Part shown: piece by piece, positions 33,201 through 43,529 of the stretch
How positions within the stretch are numbered: position 1 is the first letter of the stretch
Layout of the letters: the number at the start of each line of letters is the position of its first letter
Assembly (NCBI GenBank): GCA_026545765.1
Contig: CM048843.1
Span: 12,113,501 to 12,177,500, forward strand
DNA length: 64,000 nt
Direction of reading: 5' to 3'
Source of the DNA: Plantago major
Lineage: Eukaryota; Streptophyta; Magnoliopsida; Lamiales; Plantaginaceae
Notes under the pieces: model-generated
The model's database searches: none
What the model was told of the DNA's origin: nothing
The model's input: the letters and a program-made list of their open reading frames with translations, nothing else
Made by a program: the position numbers and the translations under genes

Positions 33201-35624
33201 ATATCTAGATATGAGGAGAAGACTGGGAAGTCTGATCCTCAATTATCTTTCTTTCTGCTTGAACCTGAGATTAGAAACATAACACTTGGGAAATTTTATC
33301 AAGAAAATTTTTATTGACAAATCAGATATCTGAAAGGTCAATTACCTCCACTGCTAGAGGCTCAGATACTTGTCTCTCAGAGACTTGTGCAGTCTCTGAA
33401 AGTTTTTCTTGTGATGAAGGCTTTGATGCCTCATCAATTTCCATTTGTTGTGGGGATTGAGCGGGCAACTCCCCAGCAACTTATACTTCTTTTTGAACCT
33501 GTTAAGTAGAACATGTTAGATTGAGAAAAGTTATCAGAGATTTTCTCTTTGAAGAATATAGGTATCTGAATGAAATACCCTCTCTGCAGAAGGTTCAGAT
33601 ACTTGTTCCTCAGAGACCTTAGAAGTCTCTGGATTCTTCTCTGAAGAGATAGACTTTTCAGTCTCTTCATTTTTCTTCTCACTTGGAGCCTATTAGAAAC
33701 AAACACTTTATAGTATTAGTAAAGCACATATCTGAGATGTTATATCTTAAGGAACTATCATCTACTTGTGAGACAGGCTCATGTTCCTTAAGTGGTGAGG
33801 CTATGGAAGCCTCCTTCTCAGATTCTGAGGTAAGCTTTGCAGCTTCGTCTTGTTGTTGTGTTTCTAATTCAGCCTGTAACAAAGAAATTTTATTAAATAA
33901 CAAGATTTAACAAACACAAAAATATCACAAGTAGAGAGTTAAACCATTCAGCTACCTGAGCAATGTCAAGCTGATTGGTCTCTGGAACTTGTGACTCTTC
34001 CATGCGTTGGTCTTGTTGTTCCATTTCAGCTTCTTTGTTTGAAGTTTCAAGTACTTCAGACCTTTCCTGAGTATGCAACTCAGTTGCCTCCCCCGGTTGA
34101 TCATTCTGAGTAGATGCCTCAGTTTGATCCCTCTCATTGAGTTGGGGAACCTGCTCTTTTGCAAGATTTTCTTCAGCAAGGAAAGATGCTGGTATCTGTA
34201 ACTCAAGTACCATTTCAGCAGTATCCACATCTGGCTATTGTGGTTGGTGTGGTGGTTCAGATCTGGATGAAGAAGGTGATGCTATTTGGGGCCTATCCAG
34301 ATTTGCTTGAGACAGACTTTTAAGTGTTGAGGCAATGGTAGTATCCTCCAACACTAAGTTATCACTCATCAGATCATCTTCAATATGCTTCAGTCTTTCT
34401 TTCTCTGATGGTGTAATTTGTCCAGTGACCTTGGACACAGTTGCTTCTTCAGCAACCTTTGAAACAGGTGCTTGTTCAGCAACCTGTGGTGTAGGTTCTT
34501 CTTCAGATACCTCTATACTAGTTACTTTTTCAGTAACCTTAGCCCTTTTTGATTTCTCTAGGACTTGAGAGATGACTAATTCATCATCTTCGTCGTCAGA
34601 GCTCTCATCAGCATTAGGAACTGATTGGTCCATAATCCCTGCGGTTTCTGCAGATAGGGCTTGGTACCTACCACTACTCTCATTAGCAGCATTGATGATT
34701 TCATCAGCAAGGCTCTCCTTAGCAGCATTGATGAGTTCATCAGCAGTTATATCTTCTGCAGTGGCGGCAGATATCTGAGAGTCAACAACCACAATGGGTG
34801 TGTCTTCTGATTTGCCAGCAGACTTCTTTCGTGAAGTTCTGGGATTTTTGGTTGCAACTTTTCCTCAGATATCTCTTCAGTTTTTCGCTTCTTGGAACCT
34901 TTCTGAGATCCAGTAACCTTTTTCACCATGTTCGTATACTCATATTTGTAGAATAGGTTACTGTTGGCTATGTCAGCCTTTTCTCTGAACTCAATGCCAA
35001 GCTTCTCCAGCAAGTAGCATATCTTTAGTCCATAGCTCACTGTGGCTTTTGGCTCAGCAAGTCCCTTAACGATTTTGGGCTCAAAGCCTTGAATCTTCTT
35101 CACAAACTTCATAAAGGCGTACTTTCCCCAGTTGAAAGGGTTTTCCAGCCATTTGTCTTGTTGTTGCAACAAGAACATCATCATCCAACGTTCTTGGCTT
35201 ATCTGGTCGGCACCTCCTTGTAGACCGTCAAAGCATCTGTGAAGAATGCATTCCAACACATCCCAGTGAACCAACAGATTTCTGGTTCTGATGTCAGCAA
35301 GTTTGAAATCAGTGGGTGTGTCTGGTTTGTCAAGGTCACACACACCACTGTACAGTTGCTTCACACCTTCGAGGAGATCATCATCCTTGGTGTTTATTTC
35401 AAAATCCTTTCCAAGCTTTTGAAGTTCAAACAACTTACATAAAGTTGTTAAGTCCAAAAGAATTCCCTTTTCTTGGACCTTTGATTTAATAGACACTGTT
35501 TCAGTGCCTTCAGAAACACAGGAAATAATCCTGGAGTTGTTGTAGAATTCTAACACATCCAGTGAAGAAACTGTACTGGGAGTAGCAGACAGGAAACCCT
35601 TAATTTGTGCTTTTTCAAGCATGT
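30284..35624 (-). pseudogene. ORF3, most of the gene, element E
   Basis: On the minus strand the exon-1 frame 35622-34747 holds the globular N-terminal region (LEFYNNSRIISCVSEGTETV, HWDVLECILHRCFDGLQGG, WMMMFLLQQQDKWLENPFNW). A frameshift near 34850 follows, then an acidic frame to a TAG at 34235-34237 that B shares at the same codon. Five introns lie between 33073 and 33955. Exon 6, from 33072, encodes the coiled coil (about 32364-32200), an acidic segment, a basic region (about 31310-31240) and the conserved C-terminal domain ending KRFGDRKFAD with TGA at 30284-30286. Frame breaks occur near 32370, 31960, 31360 and 30730. Function unknown; no membrane segment. Confidence 0.78.
33073..33955 (-). 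other. Five phase-0 GT-AG introns in ORF3, element E
   Basis: Minus-strand introns at 33874-33955 (82 nt), 33690-33765 (76), 33499-33578 (80), 33265-33345 (81) and 33073-33150 (78) separate exons of 108, 111, 153 and 114 nt. Positions and phases match elements 1 and B. Exon 5 is six bases shorter than in B, still a multiple of three. Confidence 0.78.
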
Positions 35625-36956
35625 CAAGAAAATGGACTTATCAAACAAAATCAGGAGCTCAAGGCTGAACTTCAGAAGTTGGTTACTGCCTATAACTACT
35701 TGCAAAAGAATTTTGAGTCTCTCTCAGATTCTTTTGTGGTACTTAGTCAGTCAGCAATGACTAAGGGGGAAGAATTTGGATCTCAAGATCAGGGGGAAGG
35801 AAAGAAGAAATCTAGAGTTGGTGCCGCTCAGAAAGGAAGAGGAAACAAGAAAACTTCCTAGCCACCACTCAGAATAAATGATCCCTCATCAAATCAAGCT
35901 GCTTTGCAAATAGTAGCTACTTCCCAGCAGTCAACTGAAGAAACTACAATGGTAACAAGGGCCATGGCAAAAAGACCTCCAAGGAGTACCAAGGCTCCAA
36001 GGAGAAGACAAGTAAGAGGGATTGATGAATCTTCTGAAGAAGAAGAAGAAGGCCAAATCAAATCCCTGGGCAATGAACAAAGCTGCAAAAGTCTCACAAG
36101 AATTGATCTTGATGATGATGAAGAGACTGCTGAAGATGAAGCTCCTCTTCACAGAAAAAGGAAAATTGATAGCCTAAGTGAGCCCATAGCTGCAAAGCCT
36201 TTAGCAGCTAAAACACCCTCTGGAAATACCAAGTCAATCCAGGGTGGTTCTTCAAGCAATCCTCCAAAGGAGAATTCTAGACAAAGAAGGAACAGGCTGA
36301 GAGGTGAACAAAGACAAAGTCAACTTCCACTCAGGCCAGAAGAGGCCAAAATTGAGTATGTGAAGAATGACAATAATTCCTCTGTCTACAGGTTCATTAA
36401 TTAGAAGAATGGCTACTGGATTCTGGAACTCAAGCACTTACTGGTAAATTCAAGGTTTCCAGAACCAATCCATAAACAGCTCATGGCATGGAGAAAAGAT
36501 AAGCCAATCTTGATTAACACCAACCACATCAAAGCATGGTTGGATTTTGAAGTAATCAAGAAAACAGAAGCCATGAAGAAGGACCTCTCTGATGAATGTC
36601 CTTATGGAAAGCCAGATGATGTGCACAGAATTCCTAACATTACTGGAACAGGCACAAGAGCAAGACTTGCGGTGGAACCCTATGAGTCCTTCTACTTAAC
36701 TGGAGATCAATACAAGGGTGACATCAGATATCTGAAGATCATTAATGACTACTTCAAGCTATCAGATATCAGAATCGAGCATGCCTGGAAGTGGGGAAAG
36801 TATATGTGGGTCAAGCATTTTGTCAAGAGAAATCCCACCAAAACCTACAAGGAAGTCTGTGGATTTGCCAGAGACACATAGATGATTGCCAGAACTCTTC
36901 TCTATGACTACTCTGATGATATCAAAAGGTTTGGTGATAGGAAATTTGCAGACTGA
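35625..36956 (+). pseudogene. Truncated ORF3 C-terminal part at the left end of B
   Basis: It begins abruptly in exon 6 at NGLIKQNQELKAELQKLVTA, equivalent to 50326 in the full copy, and continues through the basic PPRSTKAPRRRQ segment to the C-terminal domain, ending at TGA 36954-36956. A TAG at about 35860, another near 36402 and a TAG at 36879-36881 interrupt it. Its sequence is very close to the full-length ORF3 of B, so the two units of the tandem are recent siblings. No start codon or promoter remains, so it is not expected to be expressed by itself. Confidence 0.85.
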
Positions 36957-37352
36957 TCCATGGAGTTATTTTGAAGACTTGAAGATTTTTGATGACTTGA
37001 AGACTTGTCATTTAGAATGTTCACTTGGAGCTTGGTAACTCCTGTTGTTCTATTTGACTAAGTAGTTTCTGTGATTTTGCTGATTGATCTTTTCTGTTAA
37101 ATCTTGAAACAAAAAAGTTATCTGTAAGCTTTCTCTGTTTCATATATGATGAACTTACTCTCAGATATCATGTTATATATAAGATAACTTGTCAGCAAAG
37201 ATCACACCTTGTGATTTGGTTGATGTTTACTTTCTGCACATAATTATATGAATTAAAAGATCATAAGAAATGATTAAGTGGTGGATTGTTTCCTCATCCA
37301 GATTTATAATAGGTTAGATAGTCATTGTTGACTGATCAAAATGGGGAAAATT
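36957..37352 (+). other. ORF3 3' flank and polypurine tract before the internal LTR of B
   Basis: Untranslated flank, then aaaatggggaaaatt just before the LTR at 37353. The purine run has one G fewer than in the other copies. Confidence 0.6.
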
Positions 37353-38967
37353 TGTTAGGAATATCTGTTAGATTTTGATCAGCAACCTAATGATTTATCT
37401 AGCTCAGAAAGGTGATTATACTCTTAGTTCACTTGAACACTGTAAAAGAGGAAACTCACTAAGTATGATAGTCTAGCAAATCTTGTATAGGATGTTAGGT
37501 CTCGAAATGTAATTTTTATTTTCTGAAGAAGACCAAGAAGAAGGCATCCAGCAGGAAAAGTTCAACGGATTTGAAGATTTGAAGACTGCACAAGATTGCT
37601 GAAGACAAGGGTTTTTCAAATACCTATGTCCAGATATCTTGAAGAAACAAGTGTTTCGAAACGTGTTGCAAAAGATATCTGAGAATAAAAGGTTTATGAG
37701 ACTAGGAAAGTGCCCACAGATATCTACACTCGGATACCTTGGACATATAATACGCTTCTGAAAAAGAAACATATTATAACAAGTTGTTTAAACAAGTGGT
37801 ATCTGGAGCTATGATGATCTCTGGAAAAGAACGTGCAAAGCCTCAGAAAGCTTGCATAGTTCCGTTGGCACTACAGGACAAAGTATAGTACAGTGCATTA
37901 AATGCGCAGACAGAAATGTCTGAACAAAAGCTGTAGCTTCTGAAGAAGAAGACAAACCTGCTACAGTACTATACTCAGATATCAATAGTTTGAATTTGAT
38001 TTAAGCCTAACGGATACTATTCAAACGGCACTCAAAATTCATCTATAAATATCAACACTTAGACTGCTTGAGAACAGACACTGAATACTTTAGATCACTG
38101 AACTTATACTGAATACTCACACAAGCTCTCACAAGCAAACTACTTACTTTCAGGCTTTCTGTTGCGACCAAAGCTCTTGATTCTAAGTAGCACAAAAGTT
38201 CTAAGTGTTCTGATCCTTAACGAGCATTGTTATCTGTGAAGGAGTTGAACTAAGATTTCATATCTGAGATTCATTCTCTGGAACACTTACAATAGACTTG
38301 GGTCAGTAGAGAACAAGATACCATACATTGAAAAGTGTATTAAGTATACTTGATTCATAGAGCTATATGAATAACTGAATAAGTTATTTAAGAAGCTCAC
38401 TTGACAATTTACCTTAACCAACACCTTAATCGGCGTGGAGTACAGGAAGTACTTAGTTTCCCTCCAAGGTTATTGAGCACAGGAAGTACTTAATTAGTTT
38501 GGGAAACTAAGGAACAACTCAAAAAGGTTTCTGAGTACAGGAAGTACTTGGCTGTGAAAGCCGGGGAATAACTCAGGGGGAACACTTGGTTGGGAACCTA
38601 GTGTATTTAGGAATCAAGAAAAGATATCTGCAAGGTTACCTCATTTATCTTAGTGGATTCTAGGTCTGAGAAAGACCAAAGTGGATTAGTTGAAGGATTA
38701 CGCCACCTTCAGATACCACTATAAAAAGACTTTTGTTATTTACTCTCTGCAGCTTATTACTTGTTTTACTTATATTGCAAAGTACTTACACTTATCTTGC
38801 TGAACACGTGCACTTATCTTAGAAAATTCTTCCGCTCTCTGAAATTAAGTATCAGATATCCTCACAGATATCTGAGAAACTGTGCTTATCGACAAAAGTT
38901 TTGAAAGACTATTCACCCCCCCCCCCCCCCCCCCGAGTCTTTTACTTTGCCGTTATCTAGATCAACA
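37353..38967 (+). repeat. LTR in the middle of the B tandem (5' LTR of the full unit)
   Basis: TGTTAGGAATATC ... CTAGATCAACA, 1615 bp, preceded by a polypurine tract and followed by a primer-binding site, so it served as the 3' LTR of the left unit and the 5' LTR of the right unit. TATA box at 38044-38050. The RNA motif array is at 38437-38576, but unit 1 has lost its 3' half. C run of 19 at 38916-38934. Confidence 0.94.
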
Positions 38968-38969
38968 AG

Positions 38970-38981
38970 TGGTATCAGAGC
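38970..38981 (+). other. Primer-binding site, element B (initiator tRNA-Met)
   Basis: tggtatcagagc, two bases after the LTR, identical to that of D. Confidence 0.92.
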
Positions 38982-39085
38982 AGGAGGTTCCCTAGCCTTC
39001 TGCACTGAACCTAGATCCCAGATAAGTGCCCAATAACTGCTTTTCACCTACACTTGATTCGTTTGTTTAGTGTGTTTGCTGCAGG

Positions 39086-41588
39086 ATGTCTTTAAGTGAC
39101 GCCCCAATTCTCAAGCCAGAGAATTATGAGAAATGGAAGAACAACATGATGCTCCACCTAGAAGCCATCAGTGATGAAATGATCGAAGTAATAAAGAATG
39201 GCCCAATAGTCATTCAACAACTCAAGAAAGTCATAGAGGTTTCTAATGGTAGAGACAGAGAACAAAGTGATGGGTCTTCACAGCAACCGATCGTCAACTG
39301 GAGACTCGATCAAGTCATTTACGAACCAAAGCCAGAGAACTCGGATATCGGAAGATGCCAAGAGAAATCGTTTGGATGGACAGTTCGTAATATCATCATA
39401 CGTTCTACTCGAGCACATATTGTAAGGTACTGGGTGCAAAACGCGAAAGTGGTCGCAATCGATTGAAGAAATCTGTGCTGGCACTGAAAAAAAAAAGGAA
39501 AATAACTTCGAAGTTTTGAAGCTAAAATTCCAAAACATTAAACAAGGTCCCTCAGAGACTCTTGAAGAACTAGATTTCCGGTTTACAACACTTATGAGTG
39601 ACAAGGCTGCACTTGGTGAAAGTAATAGATATACCCAGTCAGAAAAGATTAAAACCATTGTGAGAAGTCTTAATCATAACTGGGAACACACAAAGTTTTT
39701 CTACTTTAACCAAGGAATGCCAGATGTCACTCCTGTGGAACTTTTCTCTCACCTTGCCATTGTTGACTATGAGACAACTCAAAGGGAACAAACAACTGAG
39801 AAGTTGCAGAGTGTTGTTCTAGTTGCTCAAGGGACTTCTGAAAAGAAGAAAGGCAAGGATATGACTGAGGATGCTCTTGCTGTAAAGCAAATGGAAAAAT
39901 ATGTCAGTCGAGAAATTGAGAGAAGAAAAGCCAAAGAGAAGCTGAAAAAGCATCTAGGCTCAAACTATCACCAGTACAAAAATGTGCAAAGCTCGCTGAA
40001 CAAGCCAACTCAAAAAGCATCAAGTATTGAGGAAGCAGAAATCGGAAATGATATCTGTTTCTATTGTCAGAAACCTGGTCATTTCAATAAGGATTGTCCT
40101 GCCTTCAACAAACTTAAGACAGGTGACAAGAAAGATAGAAGAATCTTCAAAAGAAGTCAAAGTGCTATGCTCACTGAAGAAAGGAAAAAGATTCAACTTC
40201 AACTGGATGCTCTAGATATTGAGTCTGATTTTGAGGATGAGGATTCAGATGATTCCACACTGCCTTCCCCAGAAATATGCGGTGTTTCTCATGAAGTAAT
40301 TGACTTTGGTCAAAAGAAGAAAGAAGTGTGTGGAATGGCTGAAGAAATCTTCCCCGATATCTCCAACATTGAACCTTGTCTAATGGTTGATGAGGTAACA
40401 CATACTTCCTGTTATACTTATGAAAGTGATGAAGAAGGAATCAAAGAACTGGAAAATCTCAGAAAAGAAATTGATCTTTACAAAAGAGAATTTCTAATGT
40501 TCCGAGCTAGAGCCGAAATATTCGAAGAAGAAAAGAATTCTCTTGCAAAGGAAAATTCTCAATTAATCAAGATATCTGAGAAAAAGGATGCTGAAAATGC
40601 ATTTCTCAAGGCTCAGATATCTGAGACCGAAAAGTCACATAAAGAAGCAATGGCTAATCTTCAAAAGAAATATGAAGGTCTTCTTTCTGAGAATAAGGAA
40701 CTCAAAAAGAAAGAACTATCTTTTCAATCTTATGCCAAAGCTAGTGACACTCTTACTGAAGTACAATCTTATTTAAGAGATCCTTCAGAAAAGAGAGGAC
40801 TTGGGCTGGACACACAAACAGATAGTTCCACCACTCTGAATAAGAGTAATAAAGGACTAACATTCGTCAGTGCTCAGCAAGGTGATTCCCAAACAATCTA
40901 CAGCATCGGTCAGAAAGCTAAGATTGCTGACAAAGGAAAGGCAGTTGCGACCAAGCCTTTGTGGGAAAAACAAGTCCAAAAGAAAACTGTGGGAAATGTC
41001 TCTGAAAAAAAACATAACACTGAGAAGTGCAATCACCCACAGTGTTATGTCTCTAAAAAAGGAAAAATTGCAGGAGTTGGCAAATTGTCTTATGTCACAT
41101 TTTCTGGAAAGAAAATTGATCATCCAGAGACTATCAAAGACGCTGAAGAGAGATCTTAGACAGCATCAGGTGCTCGGAATGGTATTGGCTATAAAGCCAT
41201 CGGAAAACAACTTGCTCACGAATACAAACAAGAGCAAGAACGATGGTTAAAGGCTAGAATTGCTCACAGCAATTATCAGAAGTGGAAGATAAATCAAGCC
41301 ACTGAAAATCTGAATTCCAGGGCTAGAAGAAATCTGGCTAGGAAAGCAAAGTTTGCTGGAAAGCAGACTCAGAAATCTGACAGATATCTGAAAGCACCAA
41401 ATGGAGCACCTAGGAACACACCAAGGAAGAAAATAGTTTTTAACAACAATGATACCAATCATTTAACTAAGATTCCTCCTTATGTTCCTGTTAGACAAAA
41501 GAATGGTCCCAAGAAATTCATTCAAAAATGGATTCCTACTGGAAGATTCTTTAGTCCAGATGGTTCCATTGTTGGTATGAGAACCTAA
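39086..41588 (+). pseudogene. gag: gag, element B
   Basis: The start MSLSDAPILKPENYEKWKNN at 39086 runs in frame for about 70 codons; an indel cluster at 39290-39510 then breaks it. From 39516 a 547-codon frame covers the Gag core, the zinc knuckle CFYCQKPGHFNKDC (CX2CX4HX4C, about residues 181-194), an acidic D/S patch, the long coiled coil and part of the basic tail. A TAG at 41157-41159 replaces a CAG of sister copies. The family end (GMRT, then TAA) is at 41586-41588, in frame with pol after it. It would assemble the virus-like particle and bind RNA. Confidence 0.87.
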
Positions 41589-41606
41589 TCTCCTGTTTCC
41601 TATTTT

Positions 41607-43529
41607 GTGCAGAACACTCTAAAGACTAACTCGAAGTGGCATTTTGATAGTGGATGTGGGAAGCACATGACAGGAGACAAAGCAAATCTGATCAACTACA
41701 AAAAATGCAATGATGGACCAATTATCAGGTTTGCTGGAGGAGATAAAAATCCAACCAATGGTTTTGGCAATTTGAAATTCGGAGCCCTCACAATATCTGA
41801 AGTACTTCATGTAAAGAGATTGAAATATAATCTCCTAAGCATGAGTCAACTAGTAGACAAAGGTTACTCTGTCAAGATCAAGTCAAAACTATGTAAAGTG
41901 ATTGACAATGAGTCAAAGCAGACAGTCTTGGTTGCAAGGCGTAAAGGAAATCTTTATGTTCCTGATTGGGCATCCGCTACAACCGAAGAATGTCTCATGG
42001 TGAGTCAATCTGGCCACACTGAAGAAAATTGGCTATGGCATAAAAGAATGACTCAATTGAATTTCAAAACTCTAAATAAGCTAGCCAAAGAATTGGTGGT
42101 TGGTTTACCCAAAATGGCATATAGAAAAGAAGGTGTATGCTCAGCTTGCCAAATGGGAAAACAATCGAAAAAATCTTTCAAGTCTAAGACTAGACATTCC
42201 AGTGAAAGGCCACTGCAATTGTTACATATGGATTTGTTTGAATCCTCAGTAACTAGTTATGCAGGAAAGAAGGATGGTCTGGTTGTTGTTGATGATTACT
42301 CAAGATTCACTTGGGTTGTCTTTCTCAAACACAAATCTGATGCAAGGGTTGAGATACCTAACTTGCTGAATAAGCTCGAAGTCATGAAAAATGACAAGGT
42401 ATCTGTAATCAGAACATACCATGGTACTGGATTTGTGAACCAGTACATCAAAGAGTTTTGTACCTGCAAAGGTATACAACATCAACTATCTTCTGTAAGG
42501 ACACCACAACAAAATGGTGTTGCTGAAAGAAAGAATAGGACCTTAAAAGAAGCAGCAAGAACAATGCTTGTTGACACTGAAATAAGTGAAATCTATTGGG
42601 TTGAAGCTGTAAACACAGCATGCTACACTCAAAATAGATGTTTGATTAAGAAACACCATGACAAAACTCCGTACGAGCTTTTCATTGGTAGACGACCTAG
42701 TATCAAACATCTAAGGGTGTTTGGTTGCAGATGTTTTGTTCTTAACAATGGAAAAGAATACTTGAGAACATTTCAACCAAAGGCAGATGAAGGAGTATTT
42801 CTTGGTTATTCTCTGAATAGCAAAGCCTACAGAATCTACAACAAAAGAACAAAAAAGATCGAAGAATCTGTTCATGTAGTGTTCTATGAAGCAAACAAGA
42901 AGGTACTTTTGAATGATGATCTCTCAGATAGGTTCAAAGAACTAATGTTTAAAGATTCTGAAAAAGGATCCTCAGAAGGAAACAATTCTATCATTCAAAT
43001 CGAGGATGAGTCTGACAATGAAAAGCAGCCTATGCTTAGTAACAACCAGATGACTCTAAGACATGATGAAGAATTTCCTATGAGAATTCCAGAAATGGAA
43101 CAGGTTACTGAGAACCTTCATCATGAAGAGGTATCTGAAAGAGAGATTGTTGAAATGCAAGCTCCAGATATCTCTAACACTGAAAGAGTGTCAGATATCC
43201 ATGGCATTTCCCATATGTCAGATATCTCAGATACTGCACAAGTATCTCATCAAGATCATATTGATTCACATTCAAATCAAAATGATATTGATCCTACTAG
43301 TTCAAAACCCATTATGAAATGGATAAGAAATCATCCTGCAAAGGATGTGATTGGTCCCATAAACCAAGGAGTTAGAACTAGAAGAGCAATCACTGAAAAT
43401 GCAAGTTGTCTCTATGGATGTTTCATCTCAAAAATTGAACCAAAGACAATAGAAGAAGCATTAAAGGATCAAGATTGGATCTCTGCAATGCAAGAAGAGT
43501 TGGATCAATTTGAGAGAAACAAAGTCTGA
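41607..43529 (+). CDS. pol: pol protease and integrase, element B, open frame
   Basis: A 640-codon open frame. The listed start is a GTG; the frame really runs on from the gag TAA at 41586-41588, which lies in the same frame. Protease: WHFDSGCGKHMTGD with catalytic DSG at residues 14-16. Zinc finger: WLWHKRMTQLNF (about 143) and VCSACQMGKQ (about 176). Integrase core: LHMDLFE (Asp about 208), VVVDDYSRFTWVVF, then RTYHGTGF (about 268), and TPQQNGVAERKNR with the catalytic Glu (about 305). The second catalytic Asp of the DDE triad is Tyr here (E has RTDHGTEF), so this integrase should be inactive. Then comes the GRRPSIKHLRVFGC region and the acidic linker. Confidence 0.88.
   Translation: MQNTLKTNSKWHFDSGCGKHMTGDKANLINYKKCNDGPIIRFAGGDKNPTNGFGNLKFGALTISEVLHVKRLKYNLLSMSQLVDKGYSVKIKSKLCKVIDNESKQTVLVARRKGNLYVPDWASATTEECLMVSQSGHTEENWLWHKRMTQLNFKTLNKLAKELVVGLPKMAYRKEGVCSACQMGKQSKKSFKSKTRHSSERPLQLLHMDLFESSVTSYAGKKDGLVVVDDYSRFTWVVFLKHKSDARVEIPNLLNKLEVMKNDKVSVIRTYHGTGFVNQYIKEFCTCKGIQHQLSSVRTPQQNGVAERKNRTLKEAARTMLVDTEISEIYWVEAVNTACYTQNRCLIKKHHDKTPYELFIGRRPSIKHLRVFGCRCFVLNNGKEYLRTFQPKADEGVFLGYSLNSKAYRIYNKRTKKIEESVHVVFYEANKKVLLNDDLSDRFKELMFKDSEKGSSEGNNSIIQIEDESDNEKQPMLSNNQMTLRHDEEFPMRIPEMEQVTENLHHEEVSEREIVEMQAPDISNTERVSDIHGISHMSDISDTAQVSHQDHIDSHSNQNDIDPTSSKPIMKWIRNHPAKDVIGPINQGVRTRRAITENASCLYGCFISKIEPKTIEEALKDQDWISAMQEELDQFERNKV

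Larger units (their letters stand above)
28280..35627 (-). mobile_element. Element E: reverse-oriented Sirevirus-like copia, 3' part
   Basis: On the minus strand: most of ORF3 (from about 35624 down to 30284), polypurine tract and 3' LTR. The 5' part of E is at 55095-63708. Element B separates the halves: E's ORF3 breaks after DRKL at 55095 and resumes at DMLEKAQ at about 35624. About four bases and the left target-duplication copy are missing at the left junction. Confidence 0.87.

Noticed and set aside
41574-41612. A 38-nt GT-AG intron spanning the gag-pol stop
   Set aside because: It has a good-looking donor and acceptor, but 38 nt is too short for plant splicing and removal would shift pol out of frame. 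The acceptor could only work with a donor further upstream.
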